Origin: Acinetobacter lactucae
Lineage (GTDB): Bacteria > Pseudomonadota > Gammaproteobacteria > Pseudomonadales > Moraxellaceae
Direction of reading: 5' to 3'
NCBI RefSeq assembly: GCF_001605885.1
Contig: NZ_LRPE01000013.1
Coordinates: 62,001-126,000, forward strand
Length of the DNA: 64,000 nt
The position numbers were made by a program, and so were the translations under genes. The notes under the pieces were generated by a model, which saw nothing but the letters and a program-made list of their open reading frames with translations, was not told where the DNA came from and ran no database searches. Below, in pieces: positions 17,722 through 28,565 of the stretch (its first letter is position 1; the number at the start of each line of letters is the position of its first letter).

Positions 17722-19788
17722 TTAAGCTTGTGGATCTGGGAACAATGGACGATTCCCTGGGCTAATACGATTAATATGTAAGAACGTCATATGTCTTTCA
17801 TATTTATCTAAAATATCGTTAATGACCTGTTCTTTACTGTAGCCAACCAGATCGTTATCTTGAGAGCCATCATAAAGATAGGTTTCAAGTCGGAAATAGA
17901 ACTGTTTGCCTCGTTTTACACGCTGGCTAAAGTTCGGCGCGCTATAGCGTACAGGCCAGATCTGATAAACAAAGTTTTGCTCTTCTTCCAAGTGGATAGT
18001 GAGATCTAGATGGTAAAGCGTATCTTCATCTTCTAACGGTGTTTGCTGCACATCTACATTCATACCCTGCTTAACAAGCTCATCGGCAACAGCCTGAACA
18101 GCTGGCAAACACACCGTATCTAGCATGCGCTGTGTTTCAGTAGTTCCCGGATGATGCATGACTCGAGTTAAACGTTGTTTCCAGTTCAGAATATCAACGT
18201 TCCCTACCACTGGCGCTGCATTCATACTGCGACTAGCATGCCTGTAATCTTCAAGTCTGAGCGACTTATAAAGTCCAGCCATCACAAGGAACATCACAAA
18301 ACTAAACGGCAACCCCATAATAATCGTTGCGTTTTGCAAGGCGGTAATGCCGTTGGTCATGAGCATCGCTAATGTGAGCAAACCAATCGCCACTGCCCAA
18401 AACACGCTTAACCAACGTGGAGCATCATTATCGATATTAGTAAGTTTAGTCGTGAAGTTACCTAAAACCAGCGCTCCCGAATCGGCAGAAGTCACGTAGA
18501 ACAAAAGCCCTGTTACGGTGGCAATTGAAGCAATAAAAGTAAAGCCCGGATATTGCGCTAACAGGTCATAAAAACCATGAGCCGGATTTGCTAACACCGT
18601 CGCTGCTAAGGTTTGGTTGCCTTCAAAAATAACGCTGTGCAATGCGCTATTACCAAAAATGGATAACCACGTGAGTGTAAATAGAAGTGGAATAATTAAG
18701 GTACCGCATACAAACTCACGAATAGTACGCCCTCTTGAGATACGTGCCAGAAAGAGTCCTACAAATGGAGACCAAGCAATCCACCACGCCCAGAAGAAGA
18801 AAGTCCAACTGCTCATCCATTCTTTAGGCTGTTCAAAAGCAAAACTTTGTAATGCTAAAGCAGGGAAACGAGTTAAATAATCACCAATATTTTGCACAAG
18901 AGCATTGAGTAAAAACTCAGTATTTCCTAAGAATAAAATAAACAGCAATAACCCGACCGAAACATAAATATTAATTTCAGATAAAATCCGCAAGCCTTTA
19001 TTGACCCCAGATGTCACCGAAATAACACTAATACCCACCGCAACAGCAATCAGGATAAATTGCATCCAGATATTTTCTGGTAATCCCAACAACACATGTA
19101 GGCCATAATTCAGCTGTACTACCCCAATCCCACAGGTCGTCGCAATACCAAAAATTGTCCCAATCACGGCAGCCGTATCAACACTATGCCCAATTGCCCC
19201 ATTGATTCTTTGTCCAAAGATTGGATAGAGAGCAGAACGAATAGTCAGTGGCAAATTATAACGATAGCTGAAATATCCCAATGACATACCAATCAAGGCA
19301 TACATACACCAGCCAGTTAAACCATAGTGAAACAAGGTCCACACCATACTTTGGCGCGCTGCTTCATAGGTTTGACCTACTCCGACCGGAGGCTGCATGT
19401 AATGAGATAGTGGTTCAGCGACCGAGAAGAACATGAGGTCGATACCAATACCCGCCGAAAACAGCATGGCGGACCAACTAAGTAAACTAAATTCAGGTTT
19501 TGAATGCTTAGGTCCTAATTTGATACTGCCATATCTTGAGCAGGCAATAAAAATCACGAAGGCCATATAGAGCGTTGCTGCCAGCAGATAATACCAACCA
19601 AAGGTTGAAGTTACCCACTGAAGTACGGCGTTCATGACTCGATTTGCAAAATCGTTGAACAAAAACGTGACGAGAGAAAAAATTAAAATAAGTACAGCTG
19701 AAAAATAAAAAACCACACGGTTGAGCGGGTCTTTTTTAGATTTAGATAATGTTAAATCATCAACTGCTCTTGGATTATCTGTTGCCAT
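17722..19788 (-). CDS. betT2: BCCT choline transporter with long C-terminal domain (BetT2-like, osmo-dependent)
   Basis: A 688-residue betaine/choline/carnitine transporter with 12 predicted membrane segments. The Trp-rich substrate box FFFWAWWIAWSPFVGLF is followed by the RISRGRTIRE amphipathic segment. About 170 residues lie beyond the last membrane segment, as in E. coli BetT (677 residues) and the osmo-dependent BetT2 of Acinetobacter baylyi, where this cytoplasmic domain senses osmotic state. The gene is 120 bases downstream of the shorter paralogue, with a hairpin in the gap. Choline is the likely substrate given the betIBA genes nearby. Confidence 0.88.
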   Translation of the reverse strand: MATDNPRAVDDLTLSKSKKDPLNRVVFYFSAVLILIFSLVTFLFNDFANRVMNAVLQWVTSTFGWYYLLAATLYMAFVIFIACSRYGSIKLGPKHSKPEFSLLSWSAMLFSAGIGIDLMFFSVAEPLSHYMQPPVGVGQTYEAARQSMVWTLFHYGLTGWCMYALIGMSLGYFSYRYNLPLTIRSALYPIFGQRINGAIGHSVDTAAVIGTIFGIATTCGIGVVQLNYGLHVLLGLPENIWMQFILIAVAVGISVISVTSGVNKGLRILSEINIYVSVGLLLFILFLGNTEFLLNALVQNIGDYLTRFPALALQSFAFEQPKEWMSSWTFFFWAWWIAWSPFVGLFLARISRGRTIREFVCGTLIIPLLFTLTWLSIFGNSALHSVIFEGNQTLAATVLANPAHGFYDLLAQYPGFTFIASIATVTGLLFYVTSADSGALVLGNFTTKLTNIDNDAPRWLSVFWAVAIGLLTLAMLMTNGITALQNATIIMGLPFSFVMFLVMAGLYKSLRLEDYRHASRSMNAAPVVGNVDILNWKQRLTRVMHHPGTTETQRMLDTVCLPAVQAVADELVKQGMNVDVQQTPLEDEDTLYHLDLTIHLEEEQNFVYQIWPVRYSAPNFSQRVKRGKQFYFRLETYLYDGSQDNDLVGYSKEQVINDILDKYERHMTFLHINRISPGNRPLFPDPQA

Positions 19789-19829
19789 ACAATCCTCAAG
19801 GAATAAAATAAAAACAAAATATTTAATTT

Positions 19830-19865
19830 CGTCTTTTCACTCTTATTTAAAACAATGAAAAGACG
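19830..19865 (-). promoter_or_regulatory. Intercistronic hairpin between betT1 and betT2
   Basis: CGTCTTTTCA (19830-19839) pairs with TGAAAAGACG (19856-19865). It lacks an adjoining T run, so it may be a partial terminator or an mRNA 3'-end protecting structure separating expression of the two transporters. Confidence 0.5.
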
Positions 19866-19908
19866 ACTTTAAACGCAAAAAATAATATATAGATGTGATC
19901 GATTGAGG

Positions 19909-21531
19909 TTATAAAACCTCGGTCACTTTATTCTGGTCACAATTCGATGGGACCGAAATGTCTTTTGAAACAGCTAACTGTTTTTTCACTAATTGAGGGT
20001 CAAAATCATCTTGCTTTAACGCTTTGGCTAAACCAAACATATAGAGCAAAATAATCACTGAAAATGGTAAACCACATAACACCACAGCACTTTGCATGGA
20101 GTTAAAACTACCGGCTAAAAGCAAGCCAATACTTACAATGGTAATTACCACAGACCAAAAGACGCGTAACCAGATCGGTGAATCACTATCATTGGTGCCC
20201 CCTTTTGAGGACAAATTAGCGATCATTAGTGTACCAGAGCCAACCGGTGTCAAAAATAAAACGAAACAAATCACAACAACAATACCGGCAACGTAAGGAT
20301 TAAACGGCAGATATTCCAGTAATTTAAATAAAGATAAAGCTGGATCAGTTAAGACCATATCACCCAAAACTTTCTGTTTTTGCTGCAAGATTAAATAAAT
20401 TGCAGTATTTCCAAAAACCGAGATCCAAGCCAACGTAAAGCCAAGTGGAATCAGGCACACACCTAATACAACTTCGCGGATGGTACGTCCTTTTGAAATG
20501 CGCGCAATAAACATGCCGACAAAAGGTGCCCAAGCAATCCACCATGCCCAATAAAACACGGTCCACGAACCCAACCAGCCACTGGCTTTTTGGTTGTATA
20601 AATACATATCAAAGCTTTTACCCATAAAATTATTAAGGTAATCACCGGTATTTTGCACAAGACCATTTAATAAATGGTTTGTCGGACCTGTTAAGAATAC
20701 AAATAAAAGTAAGGCATACAGCAGACGTAAATTAATACGCGACAACCACGCTAAACCTTTTTCAATACCCACCACGGTTGTGATGGTTGCAACAAACATC
20801 ATGATGAGAACAGCAGTAATTAAGGTTGCAGAATTATCAGGAATTTGAGGAAGTAAATAACAAATGCCCGATACCAGCACCAACGCTCCAATTCCCAAGT
20901 TGGTGACCAAGGAAATAACTGTCGCTAAAATTCCAAAGCCATCGACAAAATCACCCACTAAGCCATGCACTCGCTCTCCAAAAATTGGGTAGAGTGCTGA
21001 ACGCAGTGCTAATGGCAAGTTTTGTCTAAAAGCAAAGTAACCTAAAGTAACTCCAAGCAAAGCATAAAGTACCCAGCCATGAATCCCCCAATGCAAAAAG
21101 CTATAAGTCATCGCATTACGGGCTGCCTGAATCGTTCCTGCCTCGCCTTCTGGCGGTCTTAAAAAATGGTCAACAGGTTCGGCCACACCATAATAAAGTA
21201 GCGCAATACCAATCCCTGCCGAGAACAACATTGAAGTCCAAGCGAGATAAGTGAACTCAGGTTTGTCGTCATCTTTACCTAAAGGAATCTGTCCTACCTT
21301 TGAAAAAGCAAGCCAAGCGACAAAGCCCAAGCACAGCACAATAACCAGCATGTAATACCACCCAAAAAAGTGATTTACCTGCTCTTGTACATAAGTTAGC
21401 CAAAACTGACTTTTTTCTGGAAACAGCACAAAAAGTAGGCCAAAAATGCCAATACTGATGGCTGAACTCCAAAATACGAAACGATTTAACCGAATATGGT
21501 CTGAAGAATATCTATCACTTTTCAACACCAT
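19909..21531 (-). CDS. betT1: BCCT choline transporter with short C-terminus (BetT1-like, osmo-independent)
   Basis: A 540-residue BCCT transporter, also with the Trp box (FYWAWWIAWAPFVGMF) and the RISKGRTIREV segment, but with only about 40 residues after the last membrane segment. This is the arrangement of A. baylyi BetT1, which takes up choline regardless of osmolarity. It is the first gene of the minus-strand unit that diverges from betIBA across the 46-bp palindrome, so BetI probably represses both directions. Confidence 0.88.
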   Translation of the reverse strand: MVLKSDRYSSDHIRLNRFVFWSSAISIGIFGLLFVLFPEKSQFWLTYVQEQVNHFFGWYYMLVIVLCLGFVAWLAFSKVGQIPLGKDDDKPEFTYLAWTSMLFSAGIGIALLYYGVAEPVDHFLRPPEGEAGTIQAARNAMTYSFLHWGIHGWVLYALLGVTLGYFAFRQNLPLALRSALYPIFGERVHGLVGDFVDGFGILATVISLVTNLGIGALVLVSGICYLLPQIPDNSATLITAVLIMMFVATITTVVGIEKGLAWLSRINLRLLYALLLFVFLTGPTNHLLNGLVQNTGDYLNNFMGKSFDMYLYNQKASGWLGSWTVFYWAWWIAWAPFVGMFIARISKGRTIREVVLGVCLIPLGFTLAWISVFGNTAIYLILQQKQKVLGDMVLTDPALSLFKLLEYLPFNPYVAGIVVVICFVLFLTPVGSGTLMIANLSSKGGTNDSDSPIWLRVFWSVVITIVSIGLLLAGSFNSMQSAVVLCGLPFSVIILLYMFGLAKALKQDDFDPQLVKKQLAVSKDISVPSNCDQNKVTEVL

Positions 21532-21674
21532 CTTATTGCTCCTTGCAATCGGTGTATTTTTCTCAAAATAACGTGATAAGTACTGTACTTATGCGCATCA
21601 TCCTATCCTTAAGAACCTTTGATTTCACCTCTTTATTCCAGAAGTTATCTTCAAAAATTCATTGATTTTTACAT

Positions 21675-21720
21675 ATCATACTTGTTATTGATTGAACGTT
21701 CAATCAATAACAAGTATGAT
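21675..21720. promoter_or_regulatory. Perfect 46-bp palindrome, candidate BetI operator
   Basis: Bases 21675-21697 are the exact reverse complement of 21698-21720. The centre is TTGATTGAACGTTCAATCAA, which by itself looks like a TetR-type operator. It lies between the betT1 and betI starts, 77 bases before the betI ATG. BetI of E. coli also represses divergent bet genes from one intergenic region. The binding claim is inference. Confidence 0.75.
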
Positions 21721-21796
21721 AAAAAAGTGCTATGATGCTCTGCAAGTTAACATGTTGAATTTTAAGCACCCCTAAAAAGTGCTGATGTGGACAACC

Positions 21797-22420
21797 ATGA
21801 CAAAACGCAGAGTAAAACCAGAACATGTGCGACGTGAAGAAATCATGAACGCTGCACTCGACGTAATTTATGAAGTGGGGTTATCCAATACCACCATTGC
21901 ACAAATTGCAAAAAAAGCCGAGTTGTCGACCGGCATTGTCAGCCATTATTTTGGTGACAAACAAGGGTTGATAAATACCTGTATGCAAGAAATGTTAAAT
22001 GTTCTGCGTCGTAAAACCGAACAGTACAGAGCAGAAGCAGATTCGCATCCAGAGAGCCAGATTAAGGCCATCATCGACTCTAACTTTGACATTAGTCAGG
22101 TTAATGAAAAAGCAATGCGGGTTTGGTTAGACTTTTGGTCAGCAAGTATGCATGTACCAGACTTAAGCCGCTTGCAAAAGATTAATGATCAACGCCTGTA
22201 CTCTAACTTGAAGTTTTATTTCCTCAAGTTAATGAATGAACAACAGGCCAGTGTTGCCGCTAGAGGGTTGGCAGCATTGATTGATGGATTATGGTTACGA
22301 GGCAGTTTAAGCCGTCATAACGAATTTGACAGCAACCTTGCCCGTTCCATTGCTTACGATTATGTACAAACGCAATTGCAATTTGCGAACAAGCCTTTGC
22401 AGGAGAGACAAAATGAGTGA
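21797..22420 (+). CDS. betI: BetI choline-responsive TetR-family repressor
   Basis: A 207-residue TetR-family protein. The N-terminal HTH is [16 protein letters not shown], then [27 protein letters not shown] (residues about 15-58), and the conserved [12 protein letters not shown] motif near the C-terminus is characteristic of BetI. It represses the bet genes until choline is present. The ATG at 21797 matches the usual BetI start; a GTG at 21779 would add six residues. Its stop overlaps the betB start by 8 bases. Confidence 0.93.
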   Translation: MTKRRVKPEHVRREEIMNAALDVIYEVGLSNTTIAQIAKKAELSTGIVSHYFGDKQGLINTCMQEMLNVLRRKTEQYRAEADSHPESQIKAIIDSNFDISQVNEKAMRVWLDFWSASMHVPDLSRLQKINDQRLYSNLKFYFLKLMNEQQASVAARGLAALIDGLWLRGSLSRHNEFDSNLARSIAYDYVQTQLQFANKPLQERQNE

Positions 22421-23885
22421 TGCACAAGTTCATCAACTGTATATCCATGGACGCTACGTTAACGCAACCAGTGGAAAAACATTTAATAGTATTAACCCTG
22501 CCAACGGCGAGACCATCGCGACTCTTCAACAAGCTTCTGAACAAGATATTGAAGCTGCTGTACAAAGTGCCCAACAAGGACAAAAAATCTGGGCTGCCAT
22601 GACTGCCATGGAACGTTCACGTATTTTACGTCGTGCTGTCGACATTCTTCGTGAACGAAATGATGAGCTTGCCCGTCTTGAAACTCTCGACACAGGTAAA
22701 GCCTATAGCGAAACATCGACAGTTGATATTGTGACTGGCGCAGATGTACTCGAATATTACGCAGGACTTGCAACAGCCATTCAAGGTGAACAAGTTCCAC
22801 TTCGCGAATCAAGTTTCTTTTATACACGCCGTGAACCTTTAGGCGTAGTTGCCGGTATTGGTGCTTGGAACTATCCAATTCAAATTGCTTTATGGAAATC
22901 TGCCCCTGCCCTTGCTGCCGGCAATGCCATGATTTTCAAACCTAGTGAAACTACCCCTCTTACTGCATTTAAACTTGCAGAAATCTATACAGAAGCTGGT
23001 GTACCAGACGGCGTATTCAACGTAGTTCAAGGGCCAGGCCGTGAAATTGGTCAGTGGCTCACTGAACATCCTGTGATTGAAAAAATCTCATTCACTGGCG
23101 GTGTGGAAACCGGCAAAAAAGTTATGGCAAGCGCTGCTGGCTCTACGCTGAAAGAAGTGACCATGGAACTCGGTGGTAAGTCACCACTCATTATTTGTGA
23201 AGATGCCGATCTGAACCGTGCAGCAGATATTGCCGTCATGGCGAACTTCTTTAGCTCAGGTCAGGTATGTACCAACGGTACGCGTGTTTTTGTTCCGAAA
23301 TCTCTTTTAGCCGATTTTGAAAAAGCGGTTGTAGAGCGTGTACAACGTATTCGCATTGGCGACCCAATGGCTGAAGACACAAACTTCGGACCGCTCACTA
23401 GCTTCCCTCATATGGAAAAAGTGTTGTCTTTCATTGAGTCAGGCAAACAACAAGGCGCTAAAGTGTTAATTGGCGGTGGCCGCGCAACTGAGGGCGAACT
23501 TGCCAAAGGCGCTTATGTGCTCCCGACTGTATTTAGCGACTGCACCGACCAGATGGCCATTGTTCAAGAAGAAATTTTTGGACCTGTCATGAGCATCTTA
23601 AGCTATGAAACCGAAGAAGAAGTCATCCGCCGTGCTAACGACACGACCTTTGGTTTAGCTGCTGGCGTTGTTACTCAAGACATCAGCCGCGCTCATCGCA
23701 TTATTCACCAAATTGAAGCTGGTATTTGCTGGATTAACACTTGGGGCGAATCGCCTGCAGAAATGCCAGTCGGTGGCTACAAACAATCTGGTGTAGGCCG
23801 TGAAAATGGTTTAACCACGCTTGGGCACTATACCCGTATCAAATCTATTCAAGTTGAACTTGGCGATTATCAAAGCATTTTTTAA
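22413..23885 (+). CDS. betB: Betaine-aldehyde dehydrogenase
   Basis: A 490-residue NAD-dependent aldehyde dehydrogenase that oxidises betaine aldehyde to the osmoprotectant glycine betaine. It has the [11 protein letters not shown] cofactor motif, the catalytic Glu in [10 protein letters not shown] (about residue 252) and the catalytic Cys in [15 protein letters not shown] (about residue 287). The ATG at 22413 has an AGGAGA site inside betI and overlaps its stop, so the two are translationally coupled. Confidence 0.95.
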   Translation: MSDAQVHQLYIHGRYVNATSGKTFNSINPANGETIATLQQASEQDIEAAVQSAQQGQKIWAAMTAMERSRILRRAVDILRERNDELARLETLDTGKAYSETSTVDIVTGADVLEYYAGLATAIQGEQVPLRESSFFYTRREPLGVVAGIGAWNYPIQIALWKSAPALAAGNAMIFKPSETTPLTAFKLAEIYTEAGVPDGVFNVVQGPGREIGQWLTEHPVIEKISFTGGVETGKKVMASAAGSTLKEVTMELGGKSPLIICEDADLNRAADIAVMANFFSSGQVCTNGTRVFVPKSLLADFEKAVVERVQRIRIGDPMAEDTNFGPLTSFPHMEKVLSFIESGKQQGAKVLIGGGRATEGELAKGAYVLPTVFSDCTDQMAIVQEEIFGPVMSILSYETEEEVIRRANDTTFGLAAGVVTQDISRAHRIIHQIEAGICWINTWGESPAEMPVGGYKQSGVGRENGLTTLGHYTRIKSIQVELGDYQSIF

Positions 23886-23980
23886 TGCCCCAATCGCTCT
23901 AAACACTTCAACCTAAATCACATATGCCGAGCAGTCTTTATAGATTGCTCAGGCAAACTGTTAGTAAAAAAAGGATAGTT

Positions 23981-25639
23981 ATGAATATTAAAGAATATGA
24001 TTACATTATTATTGGCGCAGGATCTGCCGGAAATGTACTCGCTGCGCGTCTTACTGAAGACAAAGATACCACCGTTTTATTATTAGAAGCGGGCGGACCA
24101 GATTATCGCTTGGATTTCCGTACACAAATGCCGGCAGCTTTGGCCTACCCTCTTCAAGGCCGCCGCTATAACTGGGCTTATTTAACTGATCCTGAGCCAC
24201 ACATGAATAACCGCCGTATGGAATGTGGTCGTGGTAAAGGTTTAGGTGGTTCATCTTTAATTAATGGCATGTGCTATATCCGCGGTAATGCCATGGATTT
24301 AGAGCAATGGTCAACTCTTAAGGGCCTTGAAAACTGGTCTTATGCTGACTGTTTGCCTTACTACAAAAAAGCCGAAACGCGTGACATTGGTGAAAATGAC
24401 TACCATGGCGGCAATGGCCCCGTATCCGTTGCAACACCTAAAAATGGCAACAATGTATTGTTCCATGCCATGGTTGAAGCTGGTGTACAAGCAGGTTACC
24501 CACGTACTGATGACTTAAATGGTTACCAACAAGAAGGCTTTGGTCCAATGGACCGTACGGTTACCCCAAAAGGACGTCGCTCAAGCACTGCACGTGGCTA
24601 TTTGGATATGGCAAAAGGCCGTCCAAACCTGACCATTCTGACTCATGCTACGACCAATAAAATCTTGTTTAATCAAAAGCAAGCGATTGGTGTCGAATAT
24701 ATTATTGGTGCTGATCAAAACAACTTACAACGTGCATTGGTTAAACGCGAAGTGTTACTGTGTGCAGGCGCAATTGCTTCACCACAAATTTTACAGCGCT
24801 CAGGTGTAGGTCAAAGTACTTTCTTGAAATCAATGGACATTGATGTGGTTCATGATTTACCGGGCGTAGGTGAAAACCTGCAAGACCATTTGGAAATGTA
24901 CTTACAGTATAAATGTAAGCAACCCGTTTCTTTATACCCTGCTTTAAAATGGTATAACCAACCTGCGATTGGTGCCGAGTGGTTATTTAATGGTACAGGT
25001 ATTGGTGCAAGTAACCAGTTTGAAGCAGGCGGATTTATCCGTAGTTCGGATGAGTTTACATGGCCAAATATCCAGTACCATTTCTTGCCGGTTGCCATTA
25101 ACTACAACGGTAGTAATGCAGTGAAAGAACATGGTTTCCAAGCACACGTAGGTTCAATGCGTTCGCCTTCACGTGGTCGTATCAAACTTAAATCGAAGGA
25201 TCCGTTTGAGCATCCAAGTATCTTGTTTAACTACATGTCGACTGAACAAGACTGGCGCGAGTTCCGTGATGCAATTCGTATTACTCGTGAAATCATGCAG
25301 CAACCCGCACTTGACCCATATCGTGGTGAAGAAATTAGCCCGGGCAAACATTTGCAAACCGATGCAGAGCTTGACGACTTTGTTCGTAACCATGCAGAAA
25401 CCGCTTACCATCCGTCTTGTAGCTGTAAGATGGGCGAAGACGAAATGGCTGTTGTAGATGGTCAAGGTCGCGTACACGGTATGCATGGTTTGCGTGTAGT
25501 CGATGCCTCAATCATGCCGCTCATTATTACCGGTAACTTAAACGCAACCACCATTATGATTGCCGAGAAAATTGCAGACCAAATTCGTGGACGTGAAGCG
25601 TTACCACGTTCAACTGCACCGTTCTATGTAGCATCATAA
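23981..25639 (+). CDS. betA: Choline dehydrogenase (GMC flavoprotein)
   Basis: A 552-residue membrane-associated GMC oxidoreductase oxidising choline to betaine aldehyde and on to betaine. It has the FAD motif [13 protein letters not shown] near the N-terminus, [16 protein letters not shown] (GMC signature 1), [15 protein letters not shown] (signature 2), and the active-site His pair region [11 protein letters not shown]...[12 protein letters not shown]. The ATG at 23981 follows AAGGATAG; a longer reading from 23924 is not supported. It ends in a hairpin terminator. Confidence 0.95.
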   Translation: MNIKEYDYIIIGAGSAGNVLAARLTEDKDTTVLLLEAGGPDYRLDFRTQMPAALAYPLQGRRYNWAYLTDPEPHMNNRRMECGRGKGLGGSSLINGMCYIRGNAMDLEQWSTLKGLENWSYADCLPYYKKAETRDIGENDYHGGNGPVSVATPKNGNNVLFHAMVEAGVQAGYPRTDDLNGYQQEGFGPMDRTVTPKGRRSSTARGYLDMAKGRPNLTILTHATTNKILFNQKQAIGVEYIIGADQNNLQRALVKREVLLCAGAIASPQILQRSGVGQSTFLKSMDIDVVHDLPGVGENLQDHLEMYLQYKCKQPVSLYPALKWYNQPAIGAEWLFNGTGIGASNQFEAGGFIRSSDEFTWPNIQYHFLPVAINYNGSNAVKEHGFQAHVGSMRSPSRGRIKLKSKDPFEHPSILFNYMSTEQDWREFRDAIRITREIMQQPALDPYRGEEISPGKHLQTDAELDDFVRNHAETAYHPSCSCKMGEDEMAVVDGQGRVHGMHGLRVVDASIMPLIITGNLNATTIMIAEKIADQIRGREALPRSTAPFYVAS

Positions 25640-25646
25640 AACCTTA

Positions 25647-25679
25647 AAGGGCATATTTCTTATACAGAGATATGCCCTT
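25647..25679 (+). terminator. Hairpin after betA
   Basis: AAGGGCATAT (25647-25656) pairs with ATATGCCCTT (25670-25679), 8 bases after the betA stop. Confidence 0.8.
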
Positions 25680-26147
25680 AATTTAAATCTATAGAGCCAA
25701 TATTAATAAGAACGATGTATGACAGAAAATAAGCACTTACCAGCAGCTTATTTACATAAATATGGTGTGAAATAAAAATTAATCGATTTTTATAGGGAAA
25801 TATTCTTCAAATGATTCAACTTTAAGCAAATTAAAATTATTAATTTAATTTCAATTATTTACATAAAAATAGTAAGCTTAAATTATCTTTTTAAAGCTCA
25901 ACTTGGCTAAATATAAATCATATTTATGATTTTGATGAACCCCATTTATTATAAAAATTGTCTTGTCAATGCAAAATTAGTCTAAAATATAGTGTGTTTG
26001 CGATAATCCCAATTCATTTTTATTTTTTTGAAGTTCTCTAATTTTGAGAATTTACTTTCGCATTTATATCCATTTTGTCTGGATACGCTGTCTAGGTTTC
26101 CTCACACCTTAAGTGACTCAAATAACTTATTTTAAGGTCCCCCTTAT
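25680..26147. other. 468-base AT-rich region upstream of mqo
   Basis: No ORF or strong hairpin was seen. The end (TTTTAAGGTCCCCC before the ATG) holds the mqo ribosome-binding region. It probably contains the mqo promoter and a long leader. Confidence 0.4.
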
Positions 26148-27788
26148 ATGAAAAAGTTTTTGAAATACCTTCTGGTATTAATCATTCTTATTCTAATTGC
26201 AGGTATTGCGTTCTTGTTTAGACCGACAACGTCAAAACAAGTTGAAACTGCAAAAGATGAACCCGTTGTTGATGCTGTTCTTGTTGGCGGCGGCATCATG
26301 AGTGCCACTCTCGGTACTTATTTGACTGAGCTTGAACCAAACTGGCAAATTCGTATGTACGAACGTCTTGACCAAGTTGCTCAAGAAAGTTCAAACGGCT
26401 TTAACAATGCCGGAACAGGCCACTCTGGCTTTATGGAAATGAACTATACCGAAGAGAAAAACGGTAAGATGGAAATTGCCAAAGCTGAAAAAGTTGCTTC
26501 TCAATTTGAAGTTGCTAAACAGTTCTGGTCACATCAGGTAAAACAAGGCGTTTTAGCTGAACCAAAATCATTCATTAACCCGGTTCCGCACATTGCTTTC
26601 GTTTGGGGCGATAACGTTCAATTCTTAGAAAAACGTTATGCAGCCATGATCCAAAGCCCGTTGTTTAAAGGTATGAAATTTACTGAAGACCCAGCTGTGA
26701 TTAAACAATGGGCCCCTTTAGTGATGAATGATCGTGACCCTAGTCAAAAAGTTGCAGCAACTCGTATGGATGTTGGCTCTGACGTTAACTATGGTTCAAT
26801 CACTAAACAATTAGTGAGTCATTTAAATCAAAATCCTAATTTCAAATTACAGACTTCAACTGAAGTGACTGGCATCAGCCAAAATGATGACAAAACTTGG
26901 ACTGTGTCTTTCAAAAATTTGAAAACTGGTAAAGTAGATCACGTTAAAACACGTTTTGTATTTATCGGTGCAGGCGGTGCAGCAGTTAAATTATTGCAAC
27001 TTACTGGTTTACCAGAAGCTAAACAATATGCTGGCTTCCCTGTTGGCGGTGAGTTCTTAATTACGGACAACCCAAAAATTACTGCTGAACACACAGCAAA
27101 AGTTTATGGCCGTGCTGAATTAGGTGCGCCTCCAATGTCTGTACCACATATTGATACGCGTTATATTGACGGTAAAAAATATGTATTGTTTGGCCCATTT
27201 GCAACCTATTCAAACAAGTTCCTGAAAAATGGTTCTCAGCTTGATTTACTTGCATCAACAAACAAAAGCAACGTTTTACCAATGACCACTGTTGGCTTAG
27301 AAAACCTTGATCTTGTTAAATACTTGGTCAGCCAAGTCATGATGTCAGATGAAGACCGTCTCAATGAACTTCGTAAATACTACCCAGATGCGAAAGCTGA
27401 AGACTGGCGTTTAAGCCAAGGTGGTCAACGTGTTCAGATCATCAAAAAAGAACCAGGTAAACCTGCAACACTTCAGTTCGGTACAGAAATCTTTGCGTCT
27501 AAAGATGGTGCTGTAACTGCATTGTTAGGTGCGTCTCCGGGTGCTTCGACTTCTCCATACATTATGCTTAACTTACTTGAAAAAGCTTTCCCTGAGCAAA
27601 CTGAAGGTAAGTGGAATCAAAAGCTTCATGAAATTGTAGTGTCTTACAAACAAGACTTAAGCAAAGACCCTGTATTACTCGACAAAGTTCGCCAGTACAC
27701 AAGTTCTACGCTTGGCTTGAACTATACATCTCCGTTCAAAGCGGCAAACGATGAAACTGCTACTGCCCCAGTTGCAAAAGCAAACTAA
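26148..27788 (+). CDS. mqo: Malate:quinone oxidoreductase
   Basis: A 546-residue FAD enzyme oxidising malate to oxaloacetate and reducing quinone; it stands in for or supplements NAD-malate dehydrogenase in the TCA cycle. An N-terminal hydrophobic anchor (residues 4-26) precedes the FAD motif [33 protein letters not shown] and the C-terminal [18 protein letters not shown] motif are Mqo hallmarks. The membrane anchor is longer than in many Mqo proteins. It is monocistronic with a strong terminator. Confidence 0.93.
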   Translation: MKKFLKYLLVLIILILIAGIAFLFRPTTSKQVETAKDEPVVDAVLVGGGIMSATLGTYLTELEPNWQIRMYERLDQVAQESSNGFNNAGTGHSGFMEMNYTEEKNGKMEIAKAEKVASQFEVAKQFWSHQVKQGVLAEPKSFINPVPHIAFVWGDNVQFLEKRYAAMIQSPLFKGMKFTEDPAVIKQWAPLVMNDRDPSQKVAATRMDVGSDVNYGSITKQLVSHLNQNPNFKLQTSTEVTGISQNDDKTWTVSFKNLKTGKVDHVKTRFVFIGAGGAAVKLLQLTGLPEAKQYAGFPVGGEFLITDNPKITAEHTAKVYGRAELGAPPMSVPHIDTRYIDGKKYVLFGPFATYSNKFLKNGSQLDLLASTNKSNVLPMTTVGLENLDLVKYLVSQVMMSDEDRLNELRKYYPDAKAEDWRLSQGGQRVQIIKKEPGKPATLQFGTEIFASKDGAVTALLGASPGASTSPYIMLNLLEKAFPEQTEGKWNQKLHEIVVSYKQDLSKDPVLLDKVRQYTSSTLGLNYTSPFKAANDETATAPVAKAN

Positions 27789-27813
27789 GTTTGACGGTGT
27801 ATAAATAAAATAT

Positions 27814-27849
27814 CAAAAGGATGAATTTCGATTCGTCCTTTTGTTTTTT
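27814..27849 (+). terminator. Strong Rho-independent terminator after mqo
   Basis: A 13-base stem (27814-27826 with 27831-27843, one mismatch) closes a TTCG tetraloop and is followed by a T run. Confidence 0.9.
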
Positions 27850-27879
27850 AAGCTCCAACTTGAGATATTTAGATTCGCT

Positions 27880-28350
27880 ATGACCCATTTAAACTTATCA
27901 TCTCGCCTCTTATCATTTGGTTTTAAGCTGGTGCTTGTTTTGCTACTGGTTTATCTTTTGGTAAGCGGGTTTTATATGTGGATGATTGGCGGTACAGCGA
28001 TTTATGTCAGCTCAGCCGTGTTATTTGTCATAACAGCTTATGCATCTAAGCTCGGTAAATATCAAAAGCTATGTTCTGTTTTAAATCTGCTGATGAGTGC
28101 AGTGGCATTATATTTCAGTACTGCTCATTTATTTTTCTCGCCTGTTCAATTCTTTATATTTTTACCTGCCCTATTTTTTGTTTTATTGACTTTTGCTCGC
28201 CTAGAAAAAGTTCGTGGCTTATCTAAATTTTTAATATTCATTAGTTTATTGATTTGGTCAGGCATACATTTTACGCAGCTTGAGCAACTTAATGACTATT
28301 ATAAAACGCAGCACACAGGTGAAAGTTGGCAGCAATATGGCGCGCTATAA
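27880..28350 (+). CDS. Small integral membrane protein of unknown function
   Basis: About 156 residues with four to five hydrophobic segments (near residues 10-35, 38-55, 65-80, 90-110, 115-130) separated by short loops. I do not recognise a family. The ATG at 27880 is chosen; the longer reading from 27841 starts inside the mqo terminator and uses TTG. The ribosome-binding site is poor, so expression is uncertain. Confidence 0.6.
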   Translation: MTHLNLSSRLLSFGFKLVLVLLLVYLLVSGFYMWMIGGTAIYVSSAVLFVITAYASKLGKYQKLCSVLNLLMSAVALYFSTAHLFFSPVQFFIFLPALFFVLLTFARLEKVRGLSKFLIFISLLIWSGIHFTQLEQLNDYYKTQHTGESWQQYGAL

Positions 28351-28565
28351 AATCGTTTTTATTCTAGATTTTCAATTAAAGATATTTTCATTTTCACATG
28401 AAGTTCATCAGTAAAACTGAACATCATCTACAGAAATCCTCTTAAGAAAAATTATTCATAACAATCTAATTTATTTAGAAATGTATCGAGCATATTCGCG
28501 ATTGAACACAATTCATCTACACGTTAGATTAGCTGAATTATTTTTCTCCCTTTATGTTGTAATTT
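28351..28565. other. Promoter-bearing gap before mmuM
   Basis: 215 AT-rich bases. A 9-base palindrome TGAAGTTCA occurs but does not match the MetR spacing. No methionine riboswitch was recognised. Confidence 0.35.
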
